NCBI RefSeq assembly: GCF_007830235.1
Contig: NZ_VLKI01000009.1
Location: forward strand, 137,803-201,802
Length of the DNA: 64,000 nucleotides
Direction of reading: 5' to 3'
Source: Cytobacillus oceanisediminis
GTDB lineage: Bacteria > Bacillota > Bacilli > Bacillales > Cytobacillaceae
How positions within the stretch are numbered: the stretch's first letter is position 1; each line of letters begins with the position of its first letter. The notes below the pieces were generated by a model. The model was not told the DNA's origin and searched no databases. It was given only the letters and a program-made list of their open reading frames with translations. Shown here in pieces: positions 16,604 to 25,779 of the stretch. The position numbers were made by a program, and so were the translations under genes.

Positions 16604-16735
16604 AGTATCAATATCGAAACTTTTTAATAAGAACATCAGTCAAATATATTTGAAGGTCTGTTTAACATATCTACAAAGCCCGGCCTGCCAAACCGGAGGG
16701 ACTATCATTTCGCTTTAAAGAAAGGACTTATTTTT

Positions 16736-17671
16736 ATGAGATCTGAAAGACATGAATATAAAAAGCAGAAAAAAAAGAGAAAATGGAAATCGGTTCTCTT
16801 AATTCTGTTTCTGTTGTTTGCCGGAACACTTGCTTATTCTTATTACCAATTCAAGCAGGGAGTTTCCCAATCAAAAGGTGAAGCAAATATAGAGACAGAA
16901 GAATTTGAATTTAATGGAGAAAAGGATCAGTACGGTGGAACTAATATATTGGTGCTAGGAAGTGACGCCAGGGGGGAAGAGAAGTCAAGGGCAGATACGA
17001 TTATGGTTGCCCAATATCATCCTGATAAGGGCACATATAAACTTATTTCTTTTATGAGGGATATGTATGTAGACATCCCGGGCCACGGACAAAATAGGAT
17101 AAATGCAGCACTTGCATATGGCGGGCCAGAGCTATTAAGGCAAACGCTGAAGGAAAACTTCGATTTAGATACGCAATATTATTCAATAGTTGATTTCGAG
17201 GGCTTTGTCCATTTGATTGATGAAGCTTTCCCAAGAGGGGTGGAAATTGACGTTGAAAAAAGAATGTCCGCCAATATTGGCGTTACTCTTGAACCGGGAC
17301 TGCAGCGCCTGGATGGCGAGCATCTTCTCGGCTATGTAAGATTCAGGCATGATGCAGTGGGCGATTTTGGAAGGGTAGAGCGCCAGCAGAAAGTGATGAA
17401 AGAAGTGGCCAGCCAGTTTACAAGCCTCCAAACCATTACAAAGCTGCCGAAACTGATTGGGGTTGTAACACCTTTCGTAAATACCAATATGGATACAGGA
17501 GATATGCTTTATATGGGGAAAGACTTTATTTCTAAAGATAGCCGGAATGTGGAAACTCTGCGTGTTCCTGTTGATGGCACATTTGAAAATCAGAGAATCA
17601 ATGGGGCTGCTGTACTGGCGATTAATCTGGAAGAAAACAAAGCAGCTATTCATGAATTTCTCTCAAAATAA
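16736..17671 (+). CDS. LytR-CpsA-Psr (LCP) family protein
   Basis: A 311-residue membrane-anchored protein. The LCP family transfers teichoic acid or other glycopolymers from lipid carriers to peptidoglycan outside the membrane. A very basic N-terminus (KKQKKKRKWK) and one transmembrane helix (about 19-36) precede the LCP domain (about 75-240) with NILVLGSDAR, the catalytic arginines in SRADTIMV and FMRDMYVDIP, and the later LLGYVRFRHD. AAAGAAAGGAC stands before the ATG. It is transcribed alone as far as the sequence shows. It could correspond to any of the TagTUV-type paralogues, so I give no symbol. Confidence 0.9.
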   Translation: MRSERHEYKKQKKKRKWKSVLLILFLLFAGTLAYSYYQFKQGVSQSKGEANIETEEFEFNGEKDQYGGTNILVLGSDARGEEKSRADTIMVAQYHPDKGTYKLISFMRDMYVDIPGHGQNRINAALAYGGPELLRQTLKENFDLDTQYYSIVDFEGFVHLIDEAFPRGVEIDVEKRMSANIGVTLEPGLQRLDGEHLLGYVRFRHDAVGDFGRVERQQKVMKEVASQFTSLQTITKLPKLIGVVTPFVNTNMDTGDMLYMGKDFISKDSRNVETLRVPVDGTFENQRINGAAVLAINLEENKAAIHEFLSK

Positions 17672-17674
17672 TAT

Positions 17675-17705
17675 AAAGAGCCCGAGCTCGATATACTCTT
17701 TTTTT
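17675..17705 (+). terminator. Probable terminator after the LCP gene
   Basis: AAAGAG/CTCTTT enclosing a 15-base loop that contains CGAGCTCG, followed by TTTTTG. Confidence 0.5.
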
Positions 17706-17830
17706 GCTGATTAGGTGTACAATATAAGGGTAAGTGATAAAAATAGAAGAAATTGCCCTTTTTATTAAAACGCGATTTGTGCGACGAATTATAAATAGCT
17801 GCTTGCCGCATTTGTACAAGGAGATACTAA

Positions 17831-18451
17831 ATGGATTTTGAACTGTTCAAAGATTGGTTTACATTGGAAAATATAATGGATCTTATTCAGGAATATCGCT
17901 CTTTTGGTCCTCTCCCAGGCATCCTGCTGCCTATGCTTGAAGCATTTCTGCCGTTTCTTCCGCTGTTTTTATTTGTTATGGCAAACGCAAGCGCATTCGG
18001 ACTCTGGCTGGGGTTTCTGTATTCCTGGATTGGTGCGGTTGCAGGGGCGGTACTTGTTTTCTTGCTGGTCCGCAAATACGGACAGAAAAGAATACTGCGG
18101 GTTTTGAAAAAGCATCAGAAGGTGCAGAAGCTGATGAGCTGGGTTGAAAAGCATGGGTTCGGTCCTTTGTTCATTCTGCTTTGCTTTCCGTTTACTCCAT
18201 CGGCTGTTGTAAACATTGTTGCTGGGCTATCAAACATCAGCATTGCTCAATATATGCTGGCGGTCCTGACAGGCAAAATGGTTATGATTTTTACAATCAG
18301 CTTTGTTGGCTATGACATAAGGTCATTAGTGACGCAGCCAATTCGGACAGCCGTCGTTGCACTGGTTATTTTTATTCTTTGGTATGTCGGCAAAATTATT
18401 GAAATAAAGATGAATATGAGCGTAGAAAAAGATCGCACTCATAAAGATTAG
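17831..18451 (+). CDS. yhjE: TVP38/TMEM64 (DedA-like) membrane protein YhjE
   Basis: A 206-residue integral membrane protein of the SNARE-associated/VTT superfamily. The family hallmarks are visible: the re-entrant region ILLPMLEAFLPFLPLFLF (about 37-54), the G-rich GAVAGAVLVFLLVRKYGQ helix end, and FCFPFTPSAVVNIVAGL-like LLCFPFTPSAVVNI (about 120). Relatives act as lipid scramblases or transporters in membrane homeostasis; the activity of YhjE itself is not established. AAGGAGAT precedes the ATG. sipV follows after 31 bases, the same pair as in B. subtilis, so the two are probably co-transcribed. Confidence 0.9.
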   Translation: MDFELFKDWFTLENIMDLIQEYRSFGPLPGILLPMLEAFLPFLPLFLFVMANASAFGLWLGFLYSWIGAVAGAVLVFLLVRKYGQKRILRVLKKHQKVQKLMSWVEKHGFGPLFILLCFPFTPSAVVNIVAGLSNISIAQYMLAVLTGKMVMIFTISFVGYDIRSLVTQPIRTAVVALVIFILWYVGKIIEIKMNMSVEKDRTHKD

Positions 18452-18482
18452 CGATTCTGGAAAGCATTGGGGGAGATGCAGT

Positions 18483-19037
18483 GTGAAGGAAGAATTGAAA
18501 AAGGAAGGGGCAGAATGGTTAAAGGCTTTTGCCATCGGCATTGTTATCTTTGCTTTTATACGGACTTTTTTCTTCTCCAATTATGTAGTAGAAGGTGAAT
18601 CCATGATGCCTACACTTCAGGATGGAAATAAACTCATTGTCAATAAAATTGGCTATCAGGTCAGCGATTTGGACCGTTTTGACGTGATCGTTTTCCATCA
18701 TAATGATAAAGAGGATTTTGTAAAAAGAATTATTGGGCTTCCTGGAGATAAAATAGAATATAGCAATGATGAATTGTATATCAATGGCAAAAAAGTGGAT
18801 GAGCCATATTTGGAAAAATACCGCAAAGATACATTTGGAGGCAGGCTGACAGGCGACTTCACGCTTCAAGAGATGACAGGCGTGGAAACAGTGCCGGAGG
18901 GAAAGCTGTTTGTAATGGGAGATAACCGCCTGGGAAGCTGGGACAGCCGCCATTTTGGGTTTATTTCAGCGGAGCAGGTAGTTGGAAAAGTGAACCTGCG
19001 CTATTGGCCGCTTGATGAAATGGACGCTTCTTTTTAA
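18483..19037 (+). CDS. sipV: Type I signal peptidase SipV
   Basis: A 184-residue membrane-bound leader peptidase that removes signal peptides from secreted proteins on the outer face of the membrane. One N-terminal helix (about 13-33) is followed by the catalytic serine S40 in VEGESMMPTL and the general-base lysine K81 in VKRIIGLPGD. The later conserved box GDNRLGSWDSRHFG is present. Translation starts at GTG 18483 behind GGGGGAGA; no ATG is usable nearby. Slightly longer than B. subtilis SipV but same place after yhjE. Confidence 0.92.
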   Translation: MKEELKKEGAEWLKAFAIGIVIFAFIRTFFFSNYVVEGESMMPTLQDGNKLIVNKIGYQVSDLDRFDVIVFHHNDKEDFVKRIIGLPGDKIEYSNDELYINGKKVDEPYLEKYRKDTFGGRLTGDFTLQEMTGVETVPEGKLFVMGDNRLGSWDSRHFGFISAEQVVGKVNLRYWPLDEMDASF

Positions 19038-19059
19038 ATTCAATATATACTGCTGCAAG

Positions 19060-19087
19060 GGACTCGATAAAATTCGAGTCCTTTTTT
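19060..19087 (+). terminator. Terminator after sipV
   Basis: Perfect stem GGACTCGA/TCGAGTCC with a short loop, then TTTTTT. Confidence 0.92.
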
Positions 19088-19142
19088 ATAATGGTTATGT
19101 TAAAATTTATAATATTAAGAAAATGGAGGGAGGGGGATGTCC

Positions 19143-22100
19143 ATGATTGAATCCATGTCAATAATAAAAACAAAATTGCTTGTTCCTGCGGTGAAGGAAG
19201 AATCGCTTAGAAGAGCAAAGCTGACAAGAAAAATGAAAGCGATTTCCCAACATCCCCTTACACTCATGCATTCTGGAGCCGGTTATGGAAAGAGCACTGC
19301 TCTTGCCCTGTTTGTGCAGGATGAAAAAAAGGAATGCTGCTGGTATTCAATTTCTTCCGCAGATGATGAAATTCTCCCTTTCTTAACTTATTTAATTTAC
19401 AGCATCAGAACTCGTTTTCCGGAATTTGGCCGGGAGCTATTCAACTATATAAAAAATTTGGAACGATACATAAGGGAAGAAGAACTCGGTTTTTTATCAT
19501 CCCTTTTTATAAATGAACTTCTGGGCATTGAGGAAGAGATTTATATCATACTGGATGACTTCCATCAAATAGAGCATTCCTACACTGTGAACAGCTGGAT
19601 GGAACGAGTCCTGGAGCACATCCCTGCCAATGTCCATATTCTTATTTCAAGCCGCAGCCGCCCTGCATGGAAGCAGCTAACGAAAATGAAGGTAAGCAAT
19701 CGTCTGCTAGAATTTACAAAAGATGATCTAATTTTGACAAAGGATGAGGCGGAACTGCTTCTGCATGATTATTACAACCTGAAAGTCAGGGAAGAAGAGC
19801 TTAACAGAATTTTCGAGCTTACGGAGGGGTGGGTAATTGCGATTGGAATGATTGCGCAGCAAATCCCTGAAGAGGGCGATTTGCAAAAAATATACTCGCA
19901 TTCATCCCAGTCTCTTGCCGATCTATTTCAATATTTGGTCATGGAGGTTTTTGCAAAGCAGCCTCCAATCCTTCAGCAATTTTTAGAACAAACCTGCATT
20001 TTTGAAGAAATAGACGAAGAGATTTGCGATGCTGTTTTGGGCTTGAACGGATCCGCTCCTATGCTTGAACAGCTTTTGGAAAAGAATTTGTTTATCTATC
20101 GCATTGGCGACAAGCAATATCGTTACCATGCCTTATTCAAAGAGTTTTTGGAGAACCAATTGAAAATAAATAATCCTCATACATTCCGCTCTTTGCATGA
20201 ACGCAGTGCCCGCTATTTTGAACGGAATAAACAATGGGAAGAGGCACTTAACCATTATGAAAAAATAAATGTTACAGAAGCTGTTGCATCCATTCTTGAT
20301 GCGCTTGGCTTTAGCATGCTTGAAAATGGTAAGCTTGAAAGCCTTTATTCTCGCCTTTTAGCCATTCCGGATCGGGATAAGGATCGGTTTTATTCCCTTT
20401 GGCGGCTGCAAGGGGAAATCCTTCGATATCGATGCCAATACCAGGAAGCGGAAGTATGCTATGAGAAAGCTGTCAGGCTGGCAGATGAAAAAGGAGATGC
20501 TGAGGAAAAGAGCCAGGCACTCGGAGGCCAAGCAGGGATATATCTGGATACCATACAGCCGTATAAAGCGGAAAGAATACTTTACAGGGCCATTGAAATT
20601 CGGGAAAAAAAGGCTGTCGGCCATGCTGAGGAGACAGGCAAGCTATACCATTTTCTTGCTGAAAATTTATTGAATTCGGGGAAGGCTGAAAAAGCGGAAA
20701 AATGGATTAAGAGGGCATCAGACATGAATGTTCCACTTATAAATGGAAACCTGGAAGCAAGATTATACTTAAGGACGGGCAGATTTGAAAAGGCCAAAAA
20801 AATATTGGAAAAAGATTTGGGAACTAATGATGTCCATAAGCCTTTGCTTCCGCAATCCCATCGGGAAACCGAACTATTGCTTGCTCTAATTGAGGCATTC
20901 ACAGGAAATGGAACGAATGCAAAGACTCTCGCCCAGGAAGGCATACAGCATGGAATCAGCATTAAGGCCCCGTTTGTGGAAGCATGCGGCTGGATCAGGA
21001 TGGGACATGCGGTTCAGCTAATAAAGGATTATGAAGAAACCTTGGCGCTAAGCTGCTATAACACGGCACTCGGCATAATGGACCAGCTTCAAATCGAGAG
21101 GGGCAAGGCTGAACCATTGATGGGGTTATGCCTTTTATACGGAATTAAGGGAGAGCTTGAACGAGCCATAGCAGCTGGGGAATCTGCACTCCAGGAGACA
21201 GAGAAGGTTAAAGATTTATGGCTGTCAGGACTGATTTTGACATCAATGGGGATAGCCCATGCATATAATGCACGCCCGGAGGATGGGCTATCCTATTTTC
21301 AAAGGGCTGCTGAGTTGTTTGGTCAATGTGGCGACCATTATGGAGAAATGCTTAGCTCCTTCTGGAGAGCATATAGTTATTTTACGATGGAGAATCAGGA
21401 GCAATTTGTAAGGTATATGGCCCTGTTTTTAAAGGCTGTGCAAACCGGTGAATACGAATTTGTTTTCCATCGAAATACAACCTTTGGGCCGAGAGATCTG
21501 CAGATATTTGCCCCTCTCCTGATTCATGCCCAAAAACAAAATATTTTGCCAAGCTATGTTGCTAAAATTCTTCAGGAGATGAATTTGGCTAAAGTCAATT
21601 CCCACCCTGGCTATACACTGAAAGTACAGGCACTTGGCAAGTTTCGGGTATGGCTTGGGGAAACAGAGGTAGAGGAAAAAGGGTGGACGAGAGGAAAAGC
21701 AAAAGAGCTGCTGCAATTTTTTGTTACCCATCACCAAAAGCTGATTCCAAAAGAGGAGATCTTTCAGCTTCTTTGGCCAGAACAGGATGAGAAAAGCAGC
21801 GCACGTGATTTCAAGGTAGCCCTCAATGCTTTAAATAATGTGCTGGAGCCAAACCGAAAAGCAAGAGAAACCTCCTTTTTTATTATCAGGGAAGGATCCG
21901 CGTATGGCTTAAATCCTATTGCTGTTCTTGATTTGGACAGCCACTCATTTGAACAATGGATCACATCAGGATTGGAAGAAACATATAAGGAAAAAGCCGT
22001 ACATTATTTAGAAAATGGATTGAGCTTGTATAAAGGGGATTATCTGCCTGAACGGAAGTATGATGACTGGTGCATGAGCGAAAGGGAAAAAATGTCTGTC

Positions 22101-22400
22101 TACTTTATAAGAGGAGCTGAAAAGCTTGCACAATTTTATGTTAGAGCCGAAAACTACGATAAGGCTATCCACTTGTGCAGCAGAATCCTGGAAAAGGATC
22201 GGACATGGGAAGAAGCATACCGTCTGACAATGTACTGTTATTACCGGAAAAACAATCGTCCGCAGGCAATCAAATGGTATAAAAAGTGCTGTGATATTTT
22301 AGAAAAAGAATTGGGTGTAGCTCCGCTGGAGCCTACCCGCCATATGTATGAAATGATATTGGAATCGGATAAAAATATGCACATATTGGAGCAGCCGTAA
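19143..22400 (+). CDS. STAND-type ATPase regulator with TPR and C-terminal BTAD/SARP output
   Basis: A 1085-residue cytoplasmic transcription regulator. A MalT-like STAND ATPase module comes first, with Walker A GAGYGKST (about 45-52) and Walker B YIILDDFH (about 134-141). A long helical TPR-rich middle (about 350-800) probably senses the inducer. The DNA-binding part is C-terminal: an OmpR-like winged helix (about 825-925, LKVQALGKFRVWLGE) joined to a bacterial transcriptional activator domain (about 930-1080), as in SARP proteins, not a LuxR helix. I start at ATG 19143, six bases after the GGGGG run; ATG 19137 abuts it. The paired TGTAACY promoters at 22876 and 32932 are its likely targets. 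Confidence 0.9.
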   Translation: MIESMSIIKTKLLVPAVKEESLRRAKLTRKMKAISQHPLTLMHSGAGYGKSTALALFVQDEKKECCWYSISSADDEILPFLTYLIYSIRTRFPEFGRELFNYIKNLERYIREEELGFLSSLFINELLGIEEEIYIILDDFHQIEHSYTVNSWMERVLEHIPANVHILISSRSRPAWKQLTKMKVSNRLLEFTKDDLILTKDEAELLLHDYYNLKVREEELNRIFELTEGWVIAIGMIAQQIPEEGDLQKIYSHSSQSLADLFQYLVMEVFAKQPPILQQFLEQTCIFEEIDEEICDAVLGLNGSAPMLEQLLEKNLFIYRIGDKQYRYHALFKEFLENQLKINNPHTFRSLHERSARYFERNKQWEEALNHYEKINVTEAVASILDALGFSMLENGKLESLYSRLLAIPDRDKDRFYSLWRLQGEILRYRCQYQEAEVCYEKAVRLADEKGDAEEKSQALGGQAGIYLDTIQPYKAERILYRAIEIREKKAVGHAEETGKLYHFLAENLLNSGKAEKAEKWIKRASDMNVPLINGNLEARLYLRTGRFEKAKKILEKDLGTNDVHKPLLPQSHRETELLLALIEAFTGNGTNAKTLAQEGIQHGISIKAPFVEACGWIRMGHAVQLIKDYEETLALSCYNTALGIMDQLQIERGKAEPLMGLCLLYGIKGELERAIAAGESALQETEKVKDLWLSGLILTSMGIAHAYNARPEDGLSYFQRAAELFGQCGDHYGEMLSSFWRAYSYFTMENQEQFVRYMALFLKAVQTGEYEFVFHRNTTFGPRDLQIFAPLLIHAQKQNILPSYVAKILQEMNLAKVNSHPGYTLKVQALGKFRVWLGETEVEEKGWTRGKAKELLQFFVTHHQKLIPKEEIFQLLWPEQDEKSSARDFKVALNALNNVLEPNRKARETSFFIIREGSAYGLNPIAVLDLDSHSFEQWITSGLEETYKEKAVHYLENGLSLYKGDYLPERKYDDWCMSEREKMSVYFIRGAEKLAQFYVRAENYDKAIHLCSRILEKDRTWEEAYRLTMYCYYRKNNRPQAIKWYKKCCDILEKELGVAPLEPTRHMYEMILESDKNMHILEQP

Positions 22401-22415
22401 TGGCTGCTCTCTTTT
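22389..22415 (+). terminator. Terminator of the BTAD regulator gene
   Basis: GAGCAGCC/GGCTGCTC with the stop codon in the loop region, followed by TCTTTT. Confidence 0.85.
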
Positions 22416-22445
22416 AAAAATAATTTGTGCGGTCTTAAAATATTT

Positions 22446-22775
22446 TTAGATAACATGCAAATTAGGATTCTCCTTATATTCAGGCTCACAATTTACACAT
22501 ACATTTGCATCATAATCAGTCATATTGACATCTTCGCGATTATATTCAATTCCGCAAAGGGAACAGGCAACCATTTCGTCTTCTTCAATTTCTTCTGGTG
22601 AGACCGGTATAGGATCATTAATTTTAATCGGTTCTACTGTAATTCCGCGCGTATTGGCCATTTCTGTATTTAAATATTCCCTGGCGGATTCTTCGCTTTC
22701 CCAAAATCCCAGATCCCATAACAATTCCTGGGCATCTCCGTTTTGAGCCATTAAGCCATAAACAATCTTCATCAT
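22446..22775 (-). CDS. Hypothetical protein with C-terminal zinc-ribbon-like motif
   Basis: A 109-residue acidic protein that I do not recognise by name. The N-terminal ~50 residues (MMKIVYGLMAQNGDAQELLW, then SEESAREYLNTEM) look like a small alpha/beta module. The C-terminal part has two CxxC pairs, CSLCGIEY and CVNCEPEY, spaced for one zinc ion. The start at ATG 22775 follows AAAGGAG; the in-frame GTG at 22790 overlaps that site. It sits alone between the BTAD regulator (convergent) and the ABC operon (divergent), so a link to that system is possible but unproven. Confidence 0.75.
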   Translation of the reverse strand: MMKIVYGLMAQNGDAQELLWDLGFWESEESAREYLNTEMANTRGITVEPIKINDPIPVSPEEIEEDEMVACSLCGIEYNREDVNMTDYDANVCVNCEPEYKENPNLHVI

Positions 22776-22875
22776 GATTGCTCCTTTCACCTTGCCGGCA
22801 TTTGTTTTATATTTCTTAGCCTTTTTTACCGGCTATTAAACCGATTCAAAAAATTACCATAATCCGTATGGGGGG

Positions 22876-22908
22876 TGTAACTCATTTGTAACCGCCCTTT
22901 TTTATGAT
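22876..22908 (+). promoter_or_regulatory. SARP-type promoter of the ABC/acyl-CoA operon
   Basis: Direct heptamers TGTAACT (22876-22882) and TGTAACC (22887-22893) start 11 bp apart. They are followed after 9 bases by the -10 hexamer TATGAT (22903-22908). The position of a -35 box (CTCATT-like) is non-consensus, so the promoter should need an activator. The same arrangement precedes the acyl-CoA ligase at 32995. SARP/BTAD activators bind heptamer repeats at 11-bp intervals just upstream of -10, which fits the adjacent BTAD regulator. Binding itself is inferred. Confidence 0.72.
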
Positions 22909-22960
22909 TGATTCAAAGCTAAATGGCTTTTATTTTTATAAGTTCAAAGGGGGAAAGAAG

Positions 22961-24193
22961 ATGAAGAGAGTGTCACGGAAATTTGCCTTTATTTTTATGC
23001 TGATTTTGGCCATGGTCATCTTAAGTGCCTGCAGCTCAAAAAATACCGGCAGTGAGGAAGGCGGAACAAAAGACTTTGGTGAAAAAGCTAAACCAATTAA
23101 AATTGGTGTCCTGGCTTCCCAGACAGGCGGACTGGAATCATACGGAGAGCAAACATTGCGGGGCTTTGAGCTTGGACTGGATTATGCTACGGATGGAACA
23201 GGAGAGGTAGCAGGCAGAAAAATTGAGTTTATTGTGGAAGATACGGAAACAAAGCCTGAAGTTGCGGTTCAAAAAGCAACAAAGCTTCTTGAAGAAGATG
23301 AAGTAGATTTCCTGGTCGGATCTTCGAGCTCAGGGGATACGCTGGCGGTCCTGCCCCTTGCGGAAGAATATGAAAGAATCATGGTGGTTGAGCCTGCTGC
23401 AGCGGATACCATAACAGGATCTGAATACAATCCCTATATTTTCCGCACAGCCAGGAACTCCTCCCAGGATGCGGTAGCAGGAGCTGCTGCCATTGCGGAT
23501 AAAGGCGTAAAAATCGCAACGCTCGCACCGGATTATTCGTTTGGCCGTGATGGAGTCGCTGCATTTAAGGAAGCAGCTTTAGAGTTAGGTGCTGAAATTG
23601 TACATGAAGAATATGCAGATCCTGCAGCAACAGACTTTACATCAAATATCCAAAAAATTATTGATTCAGACCCCGACTATTTATTTGTGGTTTGGGCGGG
23701 CGCAAATTCTCCATGGAATCAAATCGCCGATATGAAAGTTCAGGATAAAGGAATTAAAATCTCCACAGGCGCCCCTGATATTGCCGCGCTTGCAACAATG
23801 GAACCGCTTGTCGGCATGGAAGGCTTCACGGTTTATTACCATAATTTGCCTTCCAACGATATTAATGACTGGCTTGTCGAAGAACATAAAAAACGATTTG
23901 ACGGCGATGAGCCTGATTTGTTTACTCCAGGAGGAATGAGTGCTGCCATTGCAATTGTTGAGGCACTTAAGAAGACAGAAGGAGATGCGGATGCCGATAC
24001 ATTAATTGAAACAATGGAAGGCATGAGCTTTGATACACCTAAAGGCAAGATGACCTTCCGTCCAGATGATCACCAGGCGCTACAGACACTGTATGCGATT
24101 AAACTGGAAAAGAAAGACGGAGTTCCTTATCCGGTTCCAGTTTTAATCCGTGAGCTTTCTCCTGAAGAAACAGCTCCTCCTGTAAGAAATTAA
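22961..24193 (+). CDS. Branched-chain-type ABC transporter substrate-binding lipoprotein
   Basis: A 410-residue lipoprotein of the Leu/Ile/Val-binding (Peripla_BP_6) class. The lipobox is LSACSS with C24 lipidated. The mature protein begins with the typical IKIGVLASQTGGLESYGEQ region and has the two-lobed binding fold, which in relatives binds amino acids, amides, urea or aromatic and aliphatic carboxylates. ATG 22961 has AGGGGGAAAG upstream; a longer in-frame start at 22904 lies over the -10 box. First gene of a ten-gene operon ending with a thiolase. A hairpin after its stop should give extra expression of this gene. The ligand is unknown, but the downstream genes suggest a carboxylic acid. 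Confidence 0.9.
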   Translation: MKRVSRKFAFIFMLILAMVILSACSSKNTGSEEGGTKDFGEKAKPIKIGVLASQTGGLESYGEQTLRGFELGLDYATDGTGEVAGRKIEFIVEDTETKPEVAVQKATKLLEEDEVDFLVGSSSSGDTLAVLPLAEEYERIMVVEPAAADTITGSEYNPYIFRTARNSSQDAVAGAAAIADKGVKIATLAPDYSFGRDGVAAFKEAALELGAEIVHEEYADPAATDFTSNIQKIIDSDPDYLFVVWAGANSPWNQIADMKVQDKGIKISTGAPDIAALATMEPLVGMEGFTVYYHNLPSNDINDWLVEEHKKRFDGDEPDLFTPGGMSAAIAIVEALKKTEGDADADTLIETMEGMSFDTPKGKMTFRPDDHQALQTLYAIKLEKKDGVPYPVPVLIRELSPEETAPPVRN

Positions 24194-24236
24194 CAGAAAA
24201 AAGAATGCTAGTCTAAAAAGCTCTTAAAATGTCGAT

Positions 24237-24266
24237 GAACTTCGGTAGCTATACCGGAGTTCTTAT
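24237..24266 (+). terminator. Partial terminator/processing hairpin after the binding-protein gene
   Basis: Ten-pair stem GAACTTCGGT/ACCGGAGTTC with a 6-base loop, followed by only a weak TTATTTC tail. This is typical of intra-operonic attenuation that favours the binding protein. Confidence 0.65.
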
Positions 24267-24299
24267 TTCTATCGAATAATGATCAAAAAGGTGGCGGTT

Positions 24300-25076
24300 A
24301 TGCTGGAATCACTTATAGAAACAAAGGACCTGACGATTTCCTTCGGCGGGCATACTGCTGTTGACAGTGTAGACGTACAGGTTGCCAGAAATCAGTTTAA
24401 ATCTATTATTGGACCGAATGGAGCCGGGAAGACAACCTTCTTTAACTTGTTAAGCGGACAGCTTACCCCTACAAAGGGGCAGATCTTTTTCAAAAACCAG
24501 GAAATCACGAAGCATTCCCCGACAGAAAGAACACGTTTGGGCATTGGCCGTTCTTTTCAGATTACGAATGTTTTCCCTAATCTGACGGTGCTTGAAAATG
24601 TTAGATTGGCTGTTCAGTCTCAGGCCGGAACCCGCTTTCAGATGCTCTCCCATTTTAAAAAGTATAAGCAGTTTGAAGAAAAGGCGGAAGAGTGGCTGGA
24701 ACTGGTGTTCCTGCAAGGCAAAAAAGATATTCCTGCAAAAAATCTGGCCCATGGCGAGAAACGGAAGCTTGAGATCGCTATGCTGCTGGCGCTGAATACG
24801 GAAGTGCTCCTTTTGGATGAGCCAACAGCAGGTATGTCGCTTGAGGAAGTACCGGCCATCCTGGAAATCATTCGAAAAATCAAGCTGAAAGGCGACCGGA
24901 CGATTGTATTAATTGAACACAAAATGGACATGATTATGGATTTATCGGATTCCGTGATGGTGCTGTTTAATGGCAGATTGCTTGCGGATGGGGCTCCGGA
25001 GCAGATTATGAAAAATGAAACCGTCCAGTCTGCCTATTTAGGAGGGTTATACGATGACAGTGCAGTTAAGGCTTAA
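24300..25076 (+). CDS. ABC transporter ATP-binding protein (LivG type)
   Basis: A 258-residue ATPase, one of the pair powering the importer. Walker A is GPNGAGKTTFF (about 36-46). The signature is unusual: LAHGEKRKLEIA in place of LSGGQ, as is common for LivG proteins. Walker B is VLLLDEPTAGM and the H-loop is VLIEHKMDM. ATG 24300 has AAGGTGG seven bases upstream, so I prefer it to the ATG at 24279. The gene overlaps the next ATPase gene by 23 bases. It follows the attenuation hairpin and is part of the operon controlled from 22876. Confidence 0.92.
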   Translation: MLESLIETKDLTISFGGHTAVDSVDVQVARNQFKSIIGPNGAGKTTFFNLLSGQLTPTKGQIFFKNQEITKHSPTERTRLGIGRSFQITNVFPNLTVLENVRLAVQSQAGTRFQMLSHFKKYKQFEEKAEEWLELVFLQGKKDIPAKNLAHGEKRKLEIAMLLALNTEVLLLDEPTAGMSLEEVPAILEIIRKIKLKGDRTIVLIEHKMDMIMDLSDSVMVLFNGRLLADGAPEQIMKNETVQSAYLGGLYDDSAVKA

Positions 25077-25761
25077 CGAGGTTGAGACTCATATCGGACA
25101 ATATCACATTATACAGGGAGTGTCCTTTGAGGTCCGCAAAGGGGAGGTTACAGTCCTTCTTGGAAGAAATGGCGCAGGAAAGACAACCACGCTTCGGACC
25201 ATAATGGGCCTTAATCCTGCTTCCAGCGGAACGATTCATTATAAAGGGGAGGACATCAGCCGTTTGCCGACTTTCACGGTTGCCCAAAAAGGAATAGGCT
25301 ATGTCCCGGAAGACCAGGGGATTTTTTCCGGCCTGACTGTTGAAGAAAATATGAAGGTTGCCATGAAGAATGATAATGATTCAACTAAAGAACGTCTTGA
25401 ATTGATTTTGGTGCTGTTTCCCGACCTTAAGAAGTTTTGGAAGAAGCCTGGCGGACTTTTGAGCGGCGGACAGAAACAGATGCTTTCAATAGCCAGAGCT
25501 TATATCAATGATAATGATCTTTTGTTAATTGATGAGCCAAGCAAAGGGCTGGCGCCAATTGTTGTGGAAAAGGTTATGGAAACGATTATGGAAATGAAAG
25601 AAAAAACCACAATCGTACTAGTCGAACAGAACTTTATGATGGCGAGCACAGTCGGTGACCGTTTTTACATCATCGACGATGGCCGGACAGTCAGCAACGG
25701 TCCTATGAAGCTCTTAAAAGAAGATGAAGAAATGCGCAGAAAGTACTTGGGGATTGCTTAA
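25054..25761 (+). CDS. ABC transporter ATP-binding protein (LivF type)
   Basis: A 235-residue ATPase, partner of the LivG-like subunit. Walker A is GRNGAGKTTT (about 37-46). The Q-loop region reads GYVPEDQGIFSGLTVEENM (typical of LivF), the signature is LLSGGQKQMLSIARA, and Walker B is LLLIDEPSKGLAP. GGAGGG lies before the ATG, inside the end of the upstream gene, so the two ATPases are translationally coupled. A permease gene follows after 18 bases behind GGAAGGAGG. Confidence 0.93.
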   Translation: MTVQLRLNEVETHIGQYHIIQGVSFEVRKGEVTVLLGRNGAGKTTTLRTIMGLNPASSGTIHYKGEDISRLPTFTVAQKGIGYVPEDQGIFSGLTVEENMKVAMKNDNDSTKERLELILVLFPDLKKFWKKPGGLLSGGQKQMLSIARAYINDNDLLLIDEPSKGLAPIVVEKVMETIMEMKEKTTIVLVEQNFMMASTVGDRFYIIDDGRTVSNGPMKLLKEDEEMRRKYLGIA

Positions 25762-25779
25762 AGGAAGGAGGATCTAAAG

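Noticed and set aside
16676..16715. Cyclic-di-GMP-I riboswitch before the LCP gene
   Set aside because: CAAAGCCCGGCC and a CCGG stem recall the 3' half of that riboswitch, but the 5' half (GGCAAACC, GAAA) is absent. An Infernal search with RF01051 would settle it.
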